45,754 bases of DNA from Actinomycetota bacterium (lineage in GTDB: Bacteria > Actinomycetota > Nitriliruptoria > Nitriliruptorales > Nitriliruptoraceae), in the NCBI GenBank assembly GCA_019347575.1, contig JAHWKY010000034.1, forward strand, positions 1-45,754, written 5' to 3'. Shown here piece after piece: positions 7,845 through 15,244 of this stretch; position 1 is the first letter of the stretch, and every line of letters starts with the position of its first letter. The position numbers and the translations under genes are program-made. The notes below the pieces were generated by a model that made no database searches, was not told where the DNA came from, and saw only the letters and a list, made by a program, of their open reading frames with translations.

Positions 7845-8639
7845 GTGCTCCGGAGCGACGATCTCGAGGCGTACCTGGACCGCGTGGGACTGCCCACCGC
7901 GGACATCTCATCTCGCGCTGGCCTCGCGCAGCTCCACGTCGCACACCTCCTCGCGGTGCCGTTCGAGAGCCTCGACATCCACCTCGGCGTTCCCATCGAG
8001 ATGGACACCGACGCCGTCGTCGACAAGCTCGTACACCACCGACGGGGTGGGTTCTGCTACGAGAACAACATCCTGCTCGCCGCGGCACTCGCCTCGCTGG
8101 GCTTGGACGTGGTGCGACTGTCAGCCGAGGTGGCTCGCCCCGACCACACGTTCGGCCCCCCCTTCGATCACCTCGTGCTACGTACCGACGCCTTCGACCC
8201 GCCCCTGCTGCTCGATGTCGGCTTCGGTGAGGGGTTCCGGTCGCCGCTCCCGATCGACGGGGCCTGGCACGAGCAGACGCCCTCGCTGCCGCATCGCGCA
8301 CGCCGGGAGGGTGACTGGATCCTCCTCGAGCACCGCCGGGCGGACGGCGAGACGGCGATCAGCTACCGCGTGGACCCCACGCCCCGCGCCCCGCACGAGT
8401 TCCACGCGATGTGCACCTACCACCAGACGTCGCCGGACAGCGGCTTCACGCGGGCCTGGGTCGCATCGCGAGCCACGCAGCAGGGACGGATCACGGTCAC
8501 CCCCTGGCGGCTCATCGACACGTCCGAACAGGGCCGCACGGAGAGGGAACTCGAGTCCATAGAGGACCTCACGGTGGTGCTGGCGGAACAGCTGGGGATC
8601 GCCGGACTCGACCTCGCCCCGCTGGGACACCCCACGTAG
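7845..8639 (+). CDS. Arylamine N-acetyltransferase
   Basis: This 264-residue enzyme transfers acetyl groups from acetyl-CoA to arylamines or hydrazines by a ping-pong mechanism. The catalytic triad is complete: Cys71 in RRGGFCYE, His109 in FDHLVLR and Asp124 in LLDVGFGE. VPFESLDIHLG (38-48) is the conserved N-terminal helical-bundle motif. The length is normal for the family. I chose the GTG at 7845 because DLEAYLDRVG directly after it matches where homologues begin, and because a -10 box seven bases upstream explains the missing ribosome site; a GTG at 7821 is in frame too. It is divergent from the aminotransferase and convergent with the CGNR gene, with only 20 bp between stops. Confidence 0.92.
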   Translation: MLRSDDLEAYLDRVGLPTADISSRAGLAQLHVAHLLAVPFESLDIHLGVPIEMDTDAVVDKLVHHRRGGFCYENNILLAAALASLGLDVVRLSAEVARPDHTFGPPFDHLVLRTDAFDPPLLLDVGFGEGFRSPLPIDGAWHEQTPSLPHRARREGDWILLEHRRADGETAISYRVDPTPRAPHEFHAMCTYHQTSPDSGFTRAWVASRATQQGRITVTPWRLIDTSEQGRTERELESIEDLTVVLAEQLGIAGLDLAPLGHPT

Positions 8640-8659
8640 CCGCCCCATGGGCCCTGTCG

Positions 8660-9175
8660 TCAGACGCGGGCGCGGTGCTCAGCCACGTGCACGCGCGTCG
8701 CGCAGGTCTTGGAGCAGAACCGCTGACGACGGTTGCGGGTGCCGTCCACGAACACGTTCCCGCAGTCGGGTGCCGCGCACGCCCCGAACCGCCTCGCTCC
8801 GAAATCGACCGCGACGTGGGCGAGCGCCATCGTCATCGAGGCGCCGACGCAGCGGACGTCCTCGTCGCACTCGGGCACGAAGTGGAAGTGGAACCCCTGC
8901 CCGTCGTGGTCGACGATGCGCGGTTCGGGCTGGTACTCAGCGATGAGTTCGTTGAGCGCCGCGATGCGGTCGGGCTCGGCCTCGGCGAGGAACACCTCGC
9001 GCAGCCGCCGCGCCAGGACACCGTAGGCCGCCACGTCGAGGACAGCCCGGGGGAGGCTGAAGCGGTGCAGGATCGAACGCAGCTCCTCCTGGGTCACGCT
9101 GGCATCGCGATGGAAGAGGTTGGCCAGGTCGACCGCCTCCGCGACGGTGCGTGCCGTGTAAGCACCGTAGTCCAT
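8660..9175 (-). CDS. CGNR zinc-finger protein, probable DNA-binding regulator
   Basis: This 171-residue protein has the layout of the CGNR family (ABATE domain plus zinc finger). The helical N-terminal part covers about 1-120 (AVDLANLFHR; ALNELIAEY). The C-terminal finger has CAAPDCGNVFVDGTRN and FCSKTCATRVHVAEHR, four cysteines followed by a basic helix, although the CGNR tetrad here reads CGNV. Such proteins are thought to be transcription regulators. The ATG at 9175 follows GGAGGTAAGG; a GTG two codons earlier is also possible. GTAAG/CTTAC motifs around the divergent gap could be its own sites. Confidence 0.88.
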   Translation of the reverse strand: MDYGAYTARTVAEAVDLANLFHRDASVTQEELRSILHRFSLPRAVLDVAAYGVLARRLREVFLAEAEPDRIAALNELIAEYQPEPRIVDHDGQGFHFHFVPECDEDVRCVGASMTMALAHVAVDFGARRFGACAAPDCGNVFVDGTRNRRQRFCSKTCATRVHVAEHRARV

Positions 9176-9226
9176 TGACACCTTACCTCCGGCCCCGTAA
9201 GCTCCATCCTGCGCTTCACATCTTAC
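9158..9226. promoter_or_regulatory. Four GTAAG/CTTAC half-sites in a divergent gap
   Basis: GTAAG occurs at 9158-9162 and 9197-9201, and CTTAC at 9182-9186 and 9222-9226, giving two inverted pairs repeated with a period of 39-40 bp. They flank the start of the CGNR regulator gene and precede the small ORF at 9249. An autoregulatory site array is plausible. The first element lies inside the coding region. Confidence 0.3.
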
Positions 9227-9248
9227 ACCCTCACGAAGGAGGAGCGCC

Positions 9249-9377
9249 GTGCACGAGGTAATCAGTTCACACGCCACTTCGGACGGGTGGATCTCCTACA
9301 TCCGCACCGACCAGGGCATCCGCGTCTTCCGCTGGACCGGCCCAGGACAGTACGAGCCGCTCGGCGCCCGCGGCTGA
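9249..9377 (+). CDS. Small 42-residue protein, unknown function
   Basis: GTG at 9249 follows a near-ideal ribosome site (GAAGGAGGAG, 9235-9244) and opens a 42-codon frame ending at TGA 9375-9377. The product, reading MHEVISSHATSDG and then WISYIRTDQGIRVFRWTGPG, ends in YEPLGARG and looks like a tiny beta-sheet protein with a balanced composition. It is too short for most gene callers. It sits divergently from the CGNR regulator and ends directly before a strong hairpin, so it has its own gap, ribosome site and terminator. I recognise no family. Confidence 0.6.
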   Translation: MHEVISSHATSDGWISYIRTDQGIRVFRWTGPGQYEPLGARG

Positions 9378-9385
9378 CGACGAAC

Positions 9386-9417
9386 CGGGGCGCGACCTTC
9401 TGTAGGGTCGCGCCCCG
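9386..9417 (+). terminator. 12-bp stem hairpin abutting the next start codon
   Basis: CGGGGCGCGACC (9386-9397) pairs perfectly with GGTCGCGCCCCG (9406-9417) around an 8-nt loop. It follows the small ORF by 8 bp and its right arm touches the ATG at 9418. It can terminate the small-ORF transcript. If transcribed with the next gene it would bury that start. Confidence 0.55.
9403..9408 (+). promoter_or_regulatory. -10 hexamer TAGGGT inside the hairpin
   Basis: The box ends nine bases before ATG 9418, so that gene could be leaderless and escape the hairpin, which would otherwise block its start. I see no clear -35. Confidence 0.3.
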
Positions 9418-10623
9418 ATGGCTACCACCGCTCCCCCAGCGCTCCACGAACGGTACGAGGCCATCCTCGCCGACGTCACCGCGCCGTTCGCGTTCATCGA
9501 CCTCGACGCCGTGCGGGCCAACGCCGCCGACATGCTCGGACGCACGGCGTTGGGCAAACCCATCCGCGTGGCCTCGAAGTCGGTCCGCTGCCGCGCCATG
9601 CTCGGACGCGTGCTCGACCTGCACCCGCGCTTCCGCGGGATCCTGGCCTTCACGCTCCCCGAGGCGCTGTGGCTGCACCATCACGGACACCACGACGTCC
9701 TCGTCGCCTACCCGACGGTGGATCGAGGGGCACTCGAGGAGCTGGCGACCCGGGACCCCGCGACCCGGCCCGTGCCCATGGTCGACTGCAGCGAACACGT
9801 CGAGCTGATCGCTGCCGCGGCCGGGAAGGGCGAGGCACCGATAGCCGTGTGCCTCGATCTGGATGCCTCGCTGTGGCTGCTCGGCGGGAGGGTGAAGCTG
9901 GGACCCAAGCGCTCGCCCGTCCACACGGTGGCCGAGGCGGTCGCGCTCGCTCGACTGATCCAGGCACGGGAGGGCATCGAGCCGGTCGCCATCATGGCGT
10001 ACGAGGGGCAGATCGCCGGCGTCGGTGACGAACCCGGGAACCGGCTCGTGGGCGGCGCGATCAAGGGCATACAGCGGCTGTCGGCTGCCGAGCTGCGGAA
10101 GCGGCGAGGCGCGGCCGTCGCGGCGGTCAGGGAGGTCGCCACGCTGCGGTTCGTCAACGGGGGCGGGACCGGGTCGCTCGAGGTCACGTCGGCGGATGGG
10201 TCGGTGACCGAGCTGGCGGCCGGGTCGGGCTTCTACGCCCCGCACCTGTTCGACCGCTACGGCCACTTCACCCTGACACCGGCTGCGGGTTTCGTGCTCC
10301 CGGTCGTGCGCAAGCCCTCTCGCGACACCATCACCCTGCTGGGAGGCGGCTACCTCGCCTCCGGACCGCCGGACGCAGCCCGCCTGCCCCGCCCGTGGCT
10401 ACCCGAGGGTCTGACGTACGACCGCAACGAGGGCGCCGGCGAGGTGCAGACCCCTCTGACCGGAGACGCGGCCCGGTCGCTCCGCGTCGGTGACCGCGTG
10501 TACCTCCGACACAGCAAGGCGGGAGAGCTGTGCGAGCGGTTCGAACGGCTCGTGCTGATCGAGGGCGGGGCGATCGTCGACGAGGTCCCCACGTACCGGG
10601 GCGAGGGTCGGACGTTCCTGTGA
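9418..10623 (+). CDS. PLP-dependent amino acid deaminase/aldolase (alanine racemase N-fold, DSD1-like)
   Basis: This 401-residue protein has a fold-type III PLP barrel at the N-terminus: FAFIDLDAVRANAADM is the family opening and Lys54 in IRVASKSVR is the expected PLP lysine. A C-terminal beta domain of the D-serine dehydratase/D-threonine aldolase type follows, with HSKAGELCERFERL near 365-378 supplying the His and Cys that bind zinc in that group. It likely acts on a D- or beta-hydroxy amino acid. In actinobacteria this family is often found beside a D-arabinono-lactone oxidase, as it is here at 11230-12549 (known association; joint role unproven). No ribosome site precedes ATG 9418, because a hairpin occupies that space. 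Confidence 0.85.
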   Translation: MATTAPPALHERYEAILADVTAPFAFIDLDAVRANAADMLGRTALGKPIRVASKSVRCRAMLGRVLDLHPRFRGILAFTLPEALWLHHHGHHDVLVAYPTVDRGALEELATRDPATRPVPMVDCSEHVELIAAAAGKGEAPIAVCLDLDASLWLLGGRVKLGPKRSPVHTVAEAVALARLIQAREGIEPVAIMAYEGQIAGVGDEPGNRLVGGAIKGIQRLSAAELRKRRGAAVAAVREVATLRFVNGGGTGSLEVTSADGSVTELAAGSGFYAPHLFDRYGHFTLTPAAGFVLPVVRKPSRDTITLLGGGYLASGPPDAARLPRPWLPEGLTYDRNEGAGEVQTPLTGDAARSLRVGDRVYLRHSKAGELCERFERLVLIEGGAIVDEVPTYRGEGRTFL

Positions 10624-10691
10624 CCGCAGGCGACGACGACGGACAGGGGAGCTCGACGGTAGCGCGGTCGCCCTGTCTTGCGCCTCCGAGA

Positions 10692-10730
10692 CCGCTCGCC
10701 CGACCGGACGATGTCGCGCCAGGCGAGCGG
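10692..10730. other. Inverted repeat in an intergenic gap
   Basis: CCGCTCGCC (10692-10700) and GGCGAGCGG (10722-10730) form a perfect 9-bp dyad with a 21-nt centre, between the aldolase-like gene and the gene at 10779. It may be the terminator of the former or an operator for the latter; TAGCCT at 10743-10748 could be that gene's -10. Confidence 0.35.
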
Positions 10731-10778
10731 CTGGTACCGACGTAGCCTCGGGTGTTGAGTCGCATGAGGGAGCATCCC

Positions 10779-11213
10779 GTGTCACGACGGTTGGACGTCA
10801 CCCCCGCCGGCAACGCCCTGTTCCGCGTCGACATCGTCGACCCGGATCCCGCCACCACCAACGAGACGACGATCGAGGTCGCCGTTCCGGATGGCTTCGT
10901 GGACGATCTCGCCCTGGACGCCGACGCATCGCTGCAGGACGTGGTGCTCGAGGCGGTCCGCTACGTCCTCGACCGCACGGACGATCCGGACCAGATCGGG
11001 CCTGAGGTCTCCCTGGCCGACCTGGCCTCGCAGCACCCGGGCCTCGCCGAGAGCCTGCGCGGGCGCCTCTCGGACCGTGGTGACGGCGGGGCGCCGACCC
11101 ACATGCAGCGCGTGGGCTCGCGGCGCGCGTCTGACAAGGACCAGCGGCTCGTCGACGAGGTCCGCGCCGAACAGGCCGCGGGCCAGGCCTCCACCCCGGA
11201 GCGACGGTACTGA
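10779..11213 (+). CDS. Hypothetical soluble protein
   Basis: This 144-residue protein has no signal peptide or membrane segment. Residues 1-95 look folded (a beta-rich start LDVTPAGNALFRVDIVDPD, then a helix VLEAVRYVLDRTDD), while the last 45 are polar and charged and probably disordered. I do not recognise a family. The GTG at 10779 is preceded by AGGGAG at a good distance; in-frame alternatives at 10752 (GTG) and 10764 (ATG) would add five to nine residues. It stands between the PLP aldolase/deaminase and the convergent lactone oxidase, with only 16 bp to the latter's stop. Confidence 0.65.
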   Translation: MSRRLDVTPAGNALFRVDIVDPDPATTNETTIEVAVPDGFVDDLALDADASLQDVVLEAVRYVLDRTDDPDQIGPEVSLADLASQHPGLAESLRGRLSDRGDGGAPTHMQRVGSRRASDKDQRLVDEVRAEQAAGQASTPERRY

Positions 11214-11229
11214 GGGTCCGGGACGGGCG

Positions 11230-12549
11230 TCACGCGCCGAGCACGGTGCCCGTGTAGGCGTTGGCGAAGACCCGCTCGGGGTCGAGACGATCACGCACGG
11301 CGAGGAAGTCATCGAACCGCGGGTAGAGCGCCCGTAAGGTCGCCACGTCCAGGTGGTGGCGCTTGCCCCAGTGCGGACGGCCGTCGTAGTCGGCCATGAT
11401 CGCCTCGACCTGCCGGAAGTAGGGCTCCCACGCCATGCCCTCGTACTGGTGCACGGCGATGTAGGCGGAGTCACGCTCGTGGCTGGGGCTCAGCAGCGCG
11501 GGATCCCCTGCGAGGACGCGACACTCGATCGGCATCGCGGTGATCACCCCGCCTTCGATGACGTCGAGCACCCGTCGCAGTGCCTCCGAGGCATGCTCGC
11601 GCGGGATGGCGTACTCCATCTCGGTGAAGCGGACGTCGCGACGGCTGCTGAAGATGCGGTGGCTGTGGTCGACGTACTCGCCCTCCGAGAGCAGACGGGT
11701 CGCGACGCGGCCGAACGAGCGCGTGAGCGACGGCTTGGCCCGCGTCAGCTTCAGGAGCAGGTCACCGAGCCGGTTCTGGAGCAGTTCCTCGTTGACGTAC
11801 TCCTCCACGCGACCGCGCGGGGCGAGCGGGGCGTCGGTGCGGTCACGGCTGACGATGAGCGCGGTGTCCCCGTGCGGGAAGACGAAGAACTCGAAGTGAT
11901 CGTGCCCTGCGGCGAGGCTCTCGAGACCGTCGAGGACGTCGTCGAGCGGGACGGGGACGTCGCGCCGGTGCAGCTTGAACGACGGGACGCACCGCAGCGT
12001 CACGGCGGTCACCGCCCCGAGAGCCCCGATACCGACCCGCGCAGCGAGCAGGTCGTCACCCCCGTCGATCTCGATCACCTCGCCGGCGCCCGTCACGAGC
12101 TGCACCGCCTCGAGCTGGTGCGAGATGCTGCGGTGGGCGACGCCGGTGCCGTGGGTGCCGGTCTGGGTCGCTCCCGCGATGGTCTGTCGATCGATGTCAC
12201 CGAGGTTCGGTAGGGCGAGGCCGTGGCGGTGGAGCTGCTCGTTGAGGTCCGCCAGCACGAGCCCCGCCTCGACGCGGACGAGTCCGGTCTCGACGTCGAC
12301 GTCAAGCACGCGGTTCATCGCGGTGACGTCGATGAGCGCCCCGCCGGTCATCGACGCCGAGGTGAACGAGTGGCCCGACCCGACGACCTTCGCGCGCCCG
12401 CCCCGTTCAGCGACCTCGGCGATCACCGTCGCGACCTCGTCGACCGACCGAGGCCGGTGGACCGACGCCGGCACGCAGGCCTGGTCTCCTGCCCAGTTGC
12501 GCCACGTGACCGTGCCGTCGGGGTGGTGTCGGAGGTCGCTCACACTCAC
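11230..12549 (-). CDS. FAD-dependent D-arabinono-1,4-lactone/L-gulonolactone-type oxidase
   Basis: This 439-residue VAO-family flavoprotein has an FAD-binding PCMH domain (about 20-190) with VVGSGHSFT, where His60 is placed for covalent FAD attachment. The C-terminal ALO domain carries HWGKRH (393-398), the signature of sugar-lactone oxidases that oxidise an aldonolactone to an ascorbate-like product. The length matches bacterial L-gulono-1,4-lactone dehydrogenases such as that of Mycobacterium. Which sugar it takes, and whether oxygen or a carrier is the acceptor, cannot be read here. GTG at 12549 is used. The gene is convergent with the small 144-residue gene and close to the PLP aldolase/deaminase, a recurrent actinobacterial neighbour. 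Confidence 0.92.
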   Translation of the reverse strand: MSVSDLRHHPDGTVTWRNWAGDQACVPASVHRPRSVDEVATVIAEVAERGGRAKVVGSGHSFTSASMTGGALIDVTAMNRVLDVDVETGLVRVEAGLVLADLNEQLHRHGLALPNLGDIDRQTIAGATQTGTHGTGVAHRSISHQLEAVQLVTGAGEVIEIDGGDDLLAARVGIGALGAVTAVTLRCVPSFKLHRRDVPVPLDDVLDGLESLAAGHDHFEFFVFPHGDTALIVSRDRTDAPLAPRGRVEEYVNEELLQNRLGDLLLKLTRAKPSLTRSFGRVATRLLSEGEYVDHSHRIFSSRRDVRFTEMEYAIPREHASEALRRVLDVIEGGVITAMPIECRVLAGDPALLSPSHERDSAYIAVHQYEGMAWEPYFRQVEAIMADYDGRPHWGKRHHLDVATLRALYPRFDDFLAVRDRLDPERVFANAYTGTVLGA

Positions 12550-12571
12550 GACACTAGGCGGAGCGTGAAGA

Positions 12572-12594
12572 AGCCCGCGACGAGGTCGCGGGCT
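12572..12594 (-). terminator. Strong terminator hairpin between oxidase and tmRNA
   Basis: AGCCCGCGAC (12572-12581) and GTCGCGGGCT (12585-12594) form a perfect 10-bp stem with a GAG loop. On the minus strand it is followed by TCTTCAC. It probably ends minus-strand transcripts coming from the tmRNA gene before they reach the oxidase. Confidence 0.6.
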
Positions 12595-12722
12595 CCTGCT
12601 GCGGAGGGGACGGGCTGCGCGGTCGGCACCCCGGCCTCAACGCTTGTCGTCGAGGCTGTCGGTGCGGACCTCCCCGCGCCGACCCTTGGCGGTCGGTCGC
12701 GGAGGCGTTCCGTCGGACGGGT

Positions 12723-12738
12723 CCCGGCGCTAGCCGGG
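12723..12738 (-). terminator. Hairpin just past the tmRNA 3' end
   Basis: CCCGGC-GCTA-GCCGGG forms a perfect 6-bp stem starting 16 nt after the mature tmRNA 3' end. It may act as a terminator or a 3'-processing barrier. There is no T-tract. Confidence 0.45.
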
Positions 12739-12753
12739 CGGTTCGGTGGATCG

Positions 12754-13105
12754 TGGAGCTGCCGGGAATCGAACCCGGGTCCCGCGGTCCCGATGTTGGG
12801 GCTCTACGTGCGTAGGTTCCGGATGGTTTCGGCGGCGGTGCTCCGGAGCCAGACAGCTTCCGCGCGCCTACCCGTCTTGAGGTTTCCCGCGATCACCGAC
12901 GGTGGGGTTCACGCGGTTGAGCCTCCTGATGACGATCCGACCCTCGTAGGAGGCGTCAGAGGCGGATCGTGACGGTTGTTAGGCCGCCATTGCCAGTCTG
13001 TCGGTGGCAGTTGTTGGTTCCCATCGGTTTTGTACGAGGTCCGCTGGGCTCCTCGGCACGCTCCCCTCACACCGGCGATGACCACGGTCGAGACCTGTCA
13101 GCCCC
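12754..13105 (-). ncRNA. ssrA: Transfer-messenger RNA (tmRNA)
   Basis: About 352 nt on the minus strand. The 5' end GGGGCTGACAGGTCTCGAC (13105 downward) is the classical tmRNA start and pairs with CAGCTCC at the 3' end. The T arm is CCGGG-TTCGATT-CCCGG. The genome reads ACGA after the acceptor, so the terminal CCA is not encoded. The tag frame ends with LAMAA and TAA (12979-12981). GCC at 13006-13008 is the likeliest resume codon, giving the 9-residue tag ATDRLAMAA; the final Met-Ala-Ala replaces the usual Leu-Ala-Ala. tmRNA with SmpB rescues stalled ribosomes and tags the nascent chain for proteolysis. smpB lies 1.2 kb away on the same strand, separated by an opposite-strand gene. Confidence 0.95.
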
Positions 13106-13538
13106 GTGAGAGGTGTTGCCCGTCCTTCTCGCTCTGCAGTTGTCGTCCTGGATAAAGGGTAACGCGCGCGTGGGATCGTTCGTTCCCGTGTCCCCACTTC
13201 CGTCCACCGCCAACCTGGCGCCATCGTGCGCTGAGCGCACCACACGGCATGGACGAGGCAGGTTGCGAGCCCCGTCCGCGGAAGTCCTCACCACGCCAGG
13301 GAGGGCAGCCCCATGCGCCGTCTCGTACCGCCCGACGTCGCCGCACTCACGCTGACACTGCTCGCGACGACCCCCGGGGGTGCCGAAGGAGGACTGTCGG
13401 ACCTTCGACAACGGCGGCACGCCGGCACGACCGGCGCCGGCCCATCTTCGGGCAGGGATCCCGCGCCCGCCTGTCGAAGTCTCCCGCTGACGGCGGGGGT
13501 CTGGTGCCCCTCCACCCCCAACCAGACGGAGGCATCCC
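13106..13538. other. 433-bp gap between tmRNA and the exported-protein gene
   Basis: I see no convincing gene here. The left part must hold the tmRNA promoter; TACCCT followed by TTATCC on the minus strand near 13150-13165 is the only AT-rich spot and may be its -10 region. An open frame starting at ATG 13313 behind AGGGAGGG reads a low-quality, Pro/Gly/Arg-rich sequence that overlaps the next gene, and I do not accept it. Confidence 0.4.
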
Positions 13539-14240
13539 GTGGACACCAAGCGCTGGATCCTGGTACTGGCGATCCTGCCGCTCGCACTCGTCACGGTCGC
13601 CGCATCCCATGATGACGACCCCAACTGCCGGGACATCAGCGACGATCCCGAAGAGCCGATCGTCATCTGCACCGAGACGAACTGGTTCCACTGCATCGAT
13701 GACGTCAAGGTGCAGAACTACTACGCGCTGACCGCCGGCCAGTACGCGAGCTGGGACACGACCGAGCCGGCCGGATCCGTCACCGACGGCGAAGGCTGCG
13801 GCTACTACGAGAACCTGTTCAGCGCAGATGGTGAGAACCCCTACGACGTGATCCACAAGGGCACGTACACGGGGCTGATCGACAGCTTCTCGGTCGAGCT
13901 CCACAACATCCACGTCAGCTCGTTCCGGGCTCTGGGTGCGTACTGGGTGGGTCTGCGGATCGTGGTCGACGGGGTCGTCATCTTCGAGAACGAGACCGAG
14001 AACTTCGTCACGCTCTTCCCCGAACCCAGCGACACCGGGCTCAGCGAGGCCATGCGGTTCACCGTGCTCGGCGTCGACCTGCTCGACCCGGATACCGACG
14101 ACACCGAGCACACGGTCACGGTCCAGGTGAAGTCGTACAACGACGCCCAGGCGGCGTGGGTCTGGGACACGACCGAGGTCCCCGCGCACATCACCTTCAA
14201 CAACGAGTTCATCGTGGGGACGCCGATCTTCGTCGGCTGA
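13539..14240 (+). CDS. Secreted protein of unknown function
   Basis: This 233-residue protein begins with a Sec signal peptide (VDTKRW, hydrophobic core to about 20, cleavage near VAAS). The mature part is acidic, rich in Asp, Glu, Thr and aromatic residues, and beta-like (FSVELHNIHVSSF, GLRIVVDGVVIFEN, HTVTVQVKSYN). At least four cysteines lie in the first third (DPNC, VICTET, FHCIDD, EGCGYY) and could form two disulfides. No lipobox and no anchor are present, so it should be released or wall-associated. I recognise no family. GTG at 13539 follows GGAGG by six bases. It is convergent with smpB, 39 bp away, unrelated to the translation-rescue genes around it. Confidence 0.75.
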   Translation: MDTKRWILVLAILPLALVTVAASHDDDPNCRDISDDPEEPIVICTETNWFHCIDDVKVQNYYALTAGQYASWDTTEPAGSVTDGEGCGYYENLFSADGENPYDVIHKGTYTGLIDSFSVELHNIHVSSFRALGAYWVGLRIVVDGVVIFENETENFVTLFPEPSDTGLSEAMRFTVLGVDLLDPDTDDTEHTVTVQVKSYNDAQAAWVWDTTEVPAHITFNNEFIVGTPIFVG

Positions 14241-14279
14241 GACGGTCAGCCTGAGGACAGCGGGGCGCCGTCGACTACA

Positions 14280-14753
14280 TCAGCGCCGCTGCCGCAGCGC
14301 GCGGTCGATCTCGCGCTCCGCATCGCGCTTGGCGATGTCCCGCCGCTTGTCGTGGGTGGCCTTGCCGCTTCCCACGGCGAACTCGAGCTTGGCGCGGCCG
14401 GCGCGGAAGTACAGGCGCAGCGGTACGAGCGTGACGCCCTTCGCGGCCGTCTCGTGAGCGAGGCGCTCGAGCTGGTAGGCGTGCAGCAGCAGCTTGCGAT
14501 CGCGTTTGGGGTCGTGGTTGGCGATGTTGCCGTGGCTGTACTCGGGGATGTGAGCCCCGATCAGCCAGGCTTCACCGTTGTTATCCATCCCGACGTAGGC
14601 CTCGGCGAGCGACGCCTTGCCGTCCCGTAGGGACTTGACCTCCGTCCCACGCAGCACGAGCCCAGCCTCGTACGTGTCGCCGAGGTTGAAGTCGTAGCGA
14701 GCGCGCCGGTTCTGAGCGATCACCTTCACGCCCTCGCGGGGCTCGTTGGACAT
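14280..14753 (-). CDS. smpB: SsrA-binding protein SmpB
   Basis: This 157-residue protein is the tmRNA partner that places tmRNA in the ribosomal A site and stands in for the missing codon-anticodon helix. The OB-fold signature NRRARYDFNLGDTYEAGLVLRGTEVKSLR (only partly quoted here as RARYDF and GTEVKSLR) is at about 16-44. The RLYF segment and GSGKATHDKRR near 125-140 match the family. The C-terminal basic tail (RRDIAKRDAEREIDRALRQRR region) is the part that enters the mRNA channel. The length is standard. ATG at 14753 is natural. It sits directly downstream of the response regulator and in the conserved ssrA-smpB-ftsX-ftsE-prfB neighbourhood. Confidence 0.97.
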   Translation of the reverse strand: MSNEPREGVKVIAQNRRARYDFNLGDTYEAGLVLRGTEVKSLRDGKASLAEAYVGMDNNGEAWLIGAHIPEYSHGNIANHDPKRDRKLLLHAYQLERLAHETAAKGVTLVPLRLYFRAGRAKLEFAVGSGKATHDKRRDIAKRDAEREIDRALRQRR

Positions 14754-14775
14754 ACGAGCAGCGTAACGACCGAGT

Positions 14776-15177
14776 TCAGCTGCGCCGTCGACGGCGCTTC
14801 TTCTTCCCCGCGGCCAGGTCCATGATGGCCCGGCTCAGCTCGTTCATCGAGACGGGCTTCGTGAGGAAGACATCCGCCCCGGCAGACCTCGCCGCGGCCT
14901 TGGTCTCGTCGTCCGAACGCGCCGTCACGAAGATGATCGGGACCGGCTTCAACGCCGCGTCGGCACGGACCTCCCGGGCGAGCTCGACGCCGTCCATGCC
15001 GGGCATCATGATGTCGAACACGAACACGTCGAAGTGGCCCGCACGCGCCTTCCGGAGCGCGTCGAGGCCGTCGTCGGCGGTCGTGACCGCCACGTCCTCG
15101 AGTTCCTCCAACGCTCGGAGCAGCAGCAGGACACTGGGATCGTCGTCAGCTACGAGGACCTGGAGCGTGCGCCCCAA
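14776..15177 (-). CDS. CheY-like single-domain response regulator
   Basis: This 133-residue receiver domain has the acidic pocket DDD at 11-13, the phosphoacceptor Asp55 in VFDIMMPG, Thr85 in FVTAR and Lys107 in TKPVS, all intact. No output domain is present; residues 125-133 are a run of Lys and Arg (KKKRRRRRS) that could bind nucleic acid or membrane lipids. The start is TTG at 15177, eight bases after GGAGG. No histidine kinase is in the window, so it is an orphan that may signal by protein contact. It lies between the M23 peptidase gene and smpB on the same strand, an insertion into an otherwise familiar block. Confidence 0.92.
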   Translation of the reverse strand: MGRTLQVLVADDDPSVLLLLRALEELEDVAVTTADDGLDALRKARAGHFDVFVFDIMMPGMDGVELAREVRADAALKPVPIIFVTARSDDETKAAARSAGADVFLTKPVSMNELSRAIMDLAAGKKKRRRRRS

Positions 15178-15244
15178 CCGCGGGACCTCCCGGTGAGCGG
15201 GTGCGCAGGGTAGTGCGCGTGAGACAGCACCAGGGGTCAGCGGG

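Noticed and set aside
12755-12790. A tRNA gene suggested by the T arm and acceptor sequence
   Set aside because: No anticodon or D arm lies nearby; the partner 5' acceptor strand is 344 nt away and the whole matches tmRNA.
13313-13612. A 99-residue frame starting at ATG behind AGGGAGGG
   Set aside because: It overlaps the better-supported exported-protein gene in another frame, and its Pro/Gly/Arg-rich composition is that of out-of-frame GC-rich DNA.
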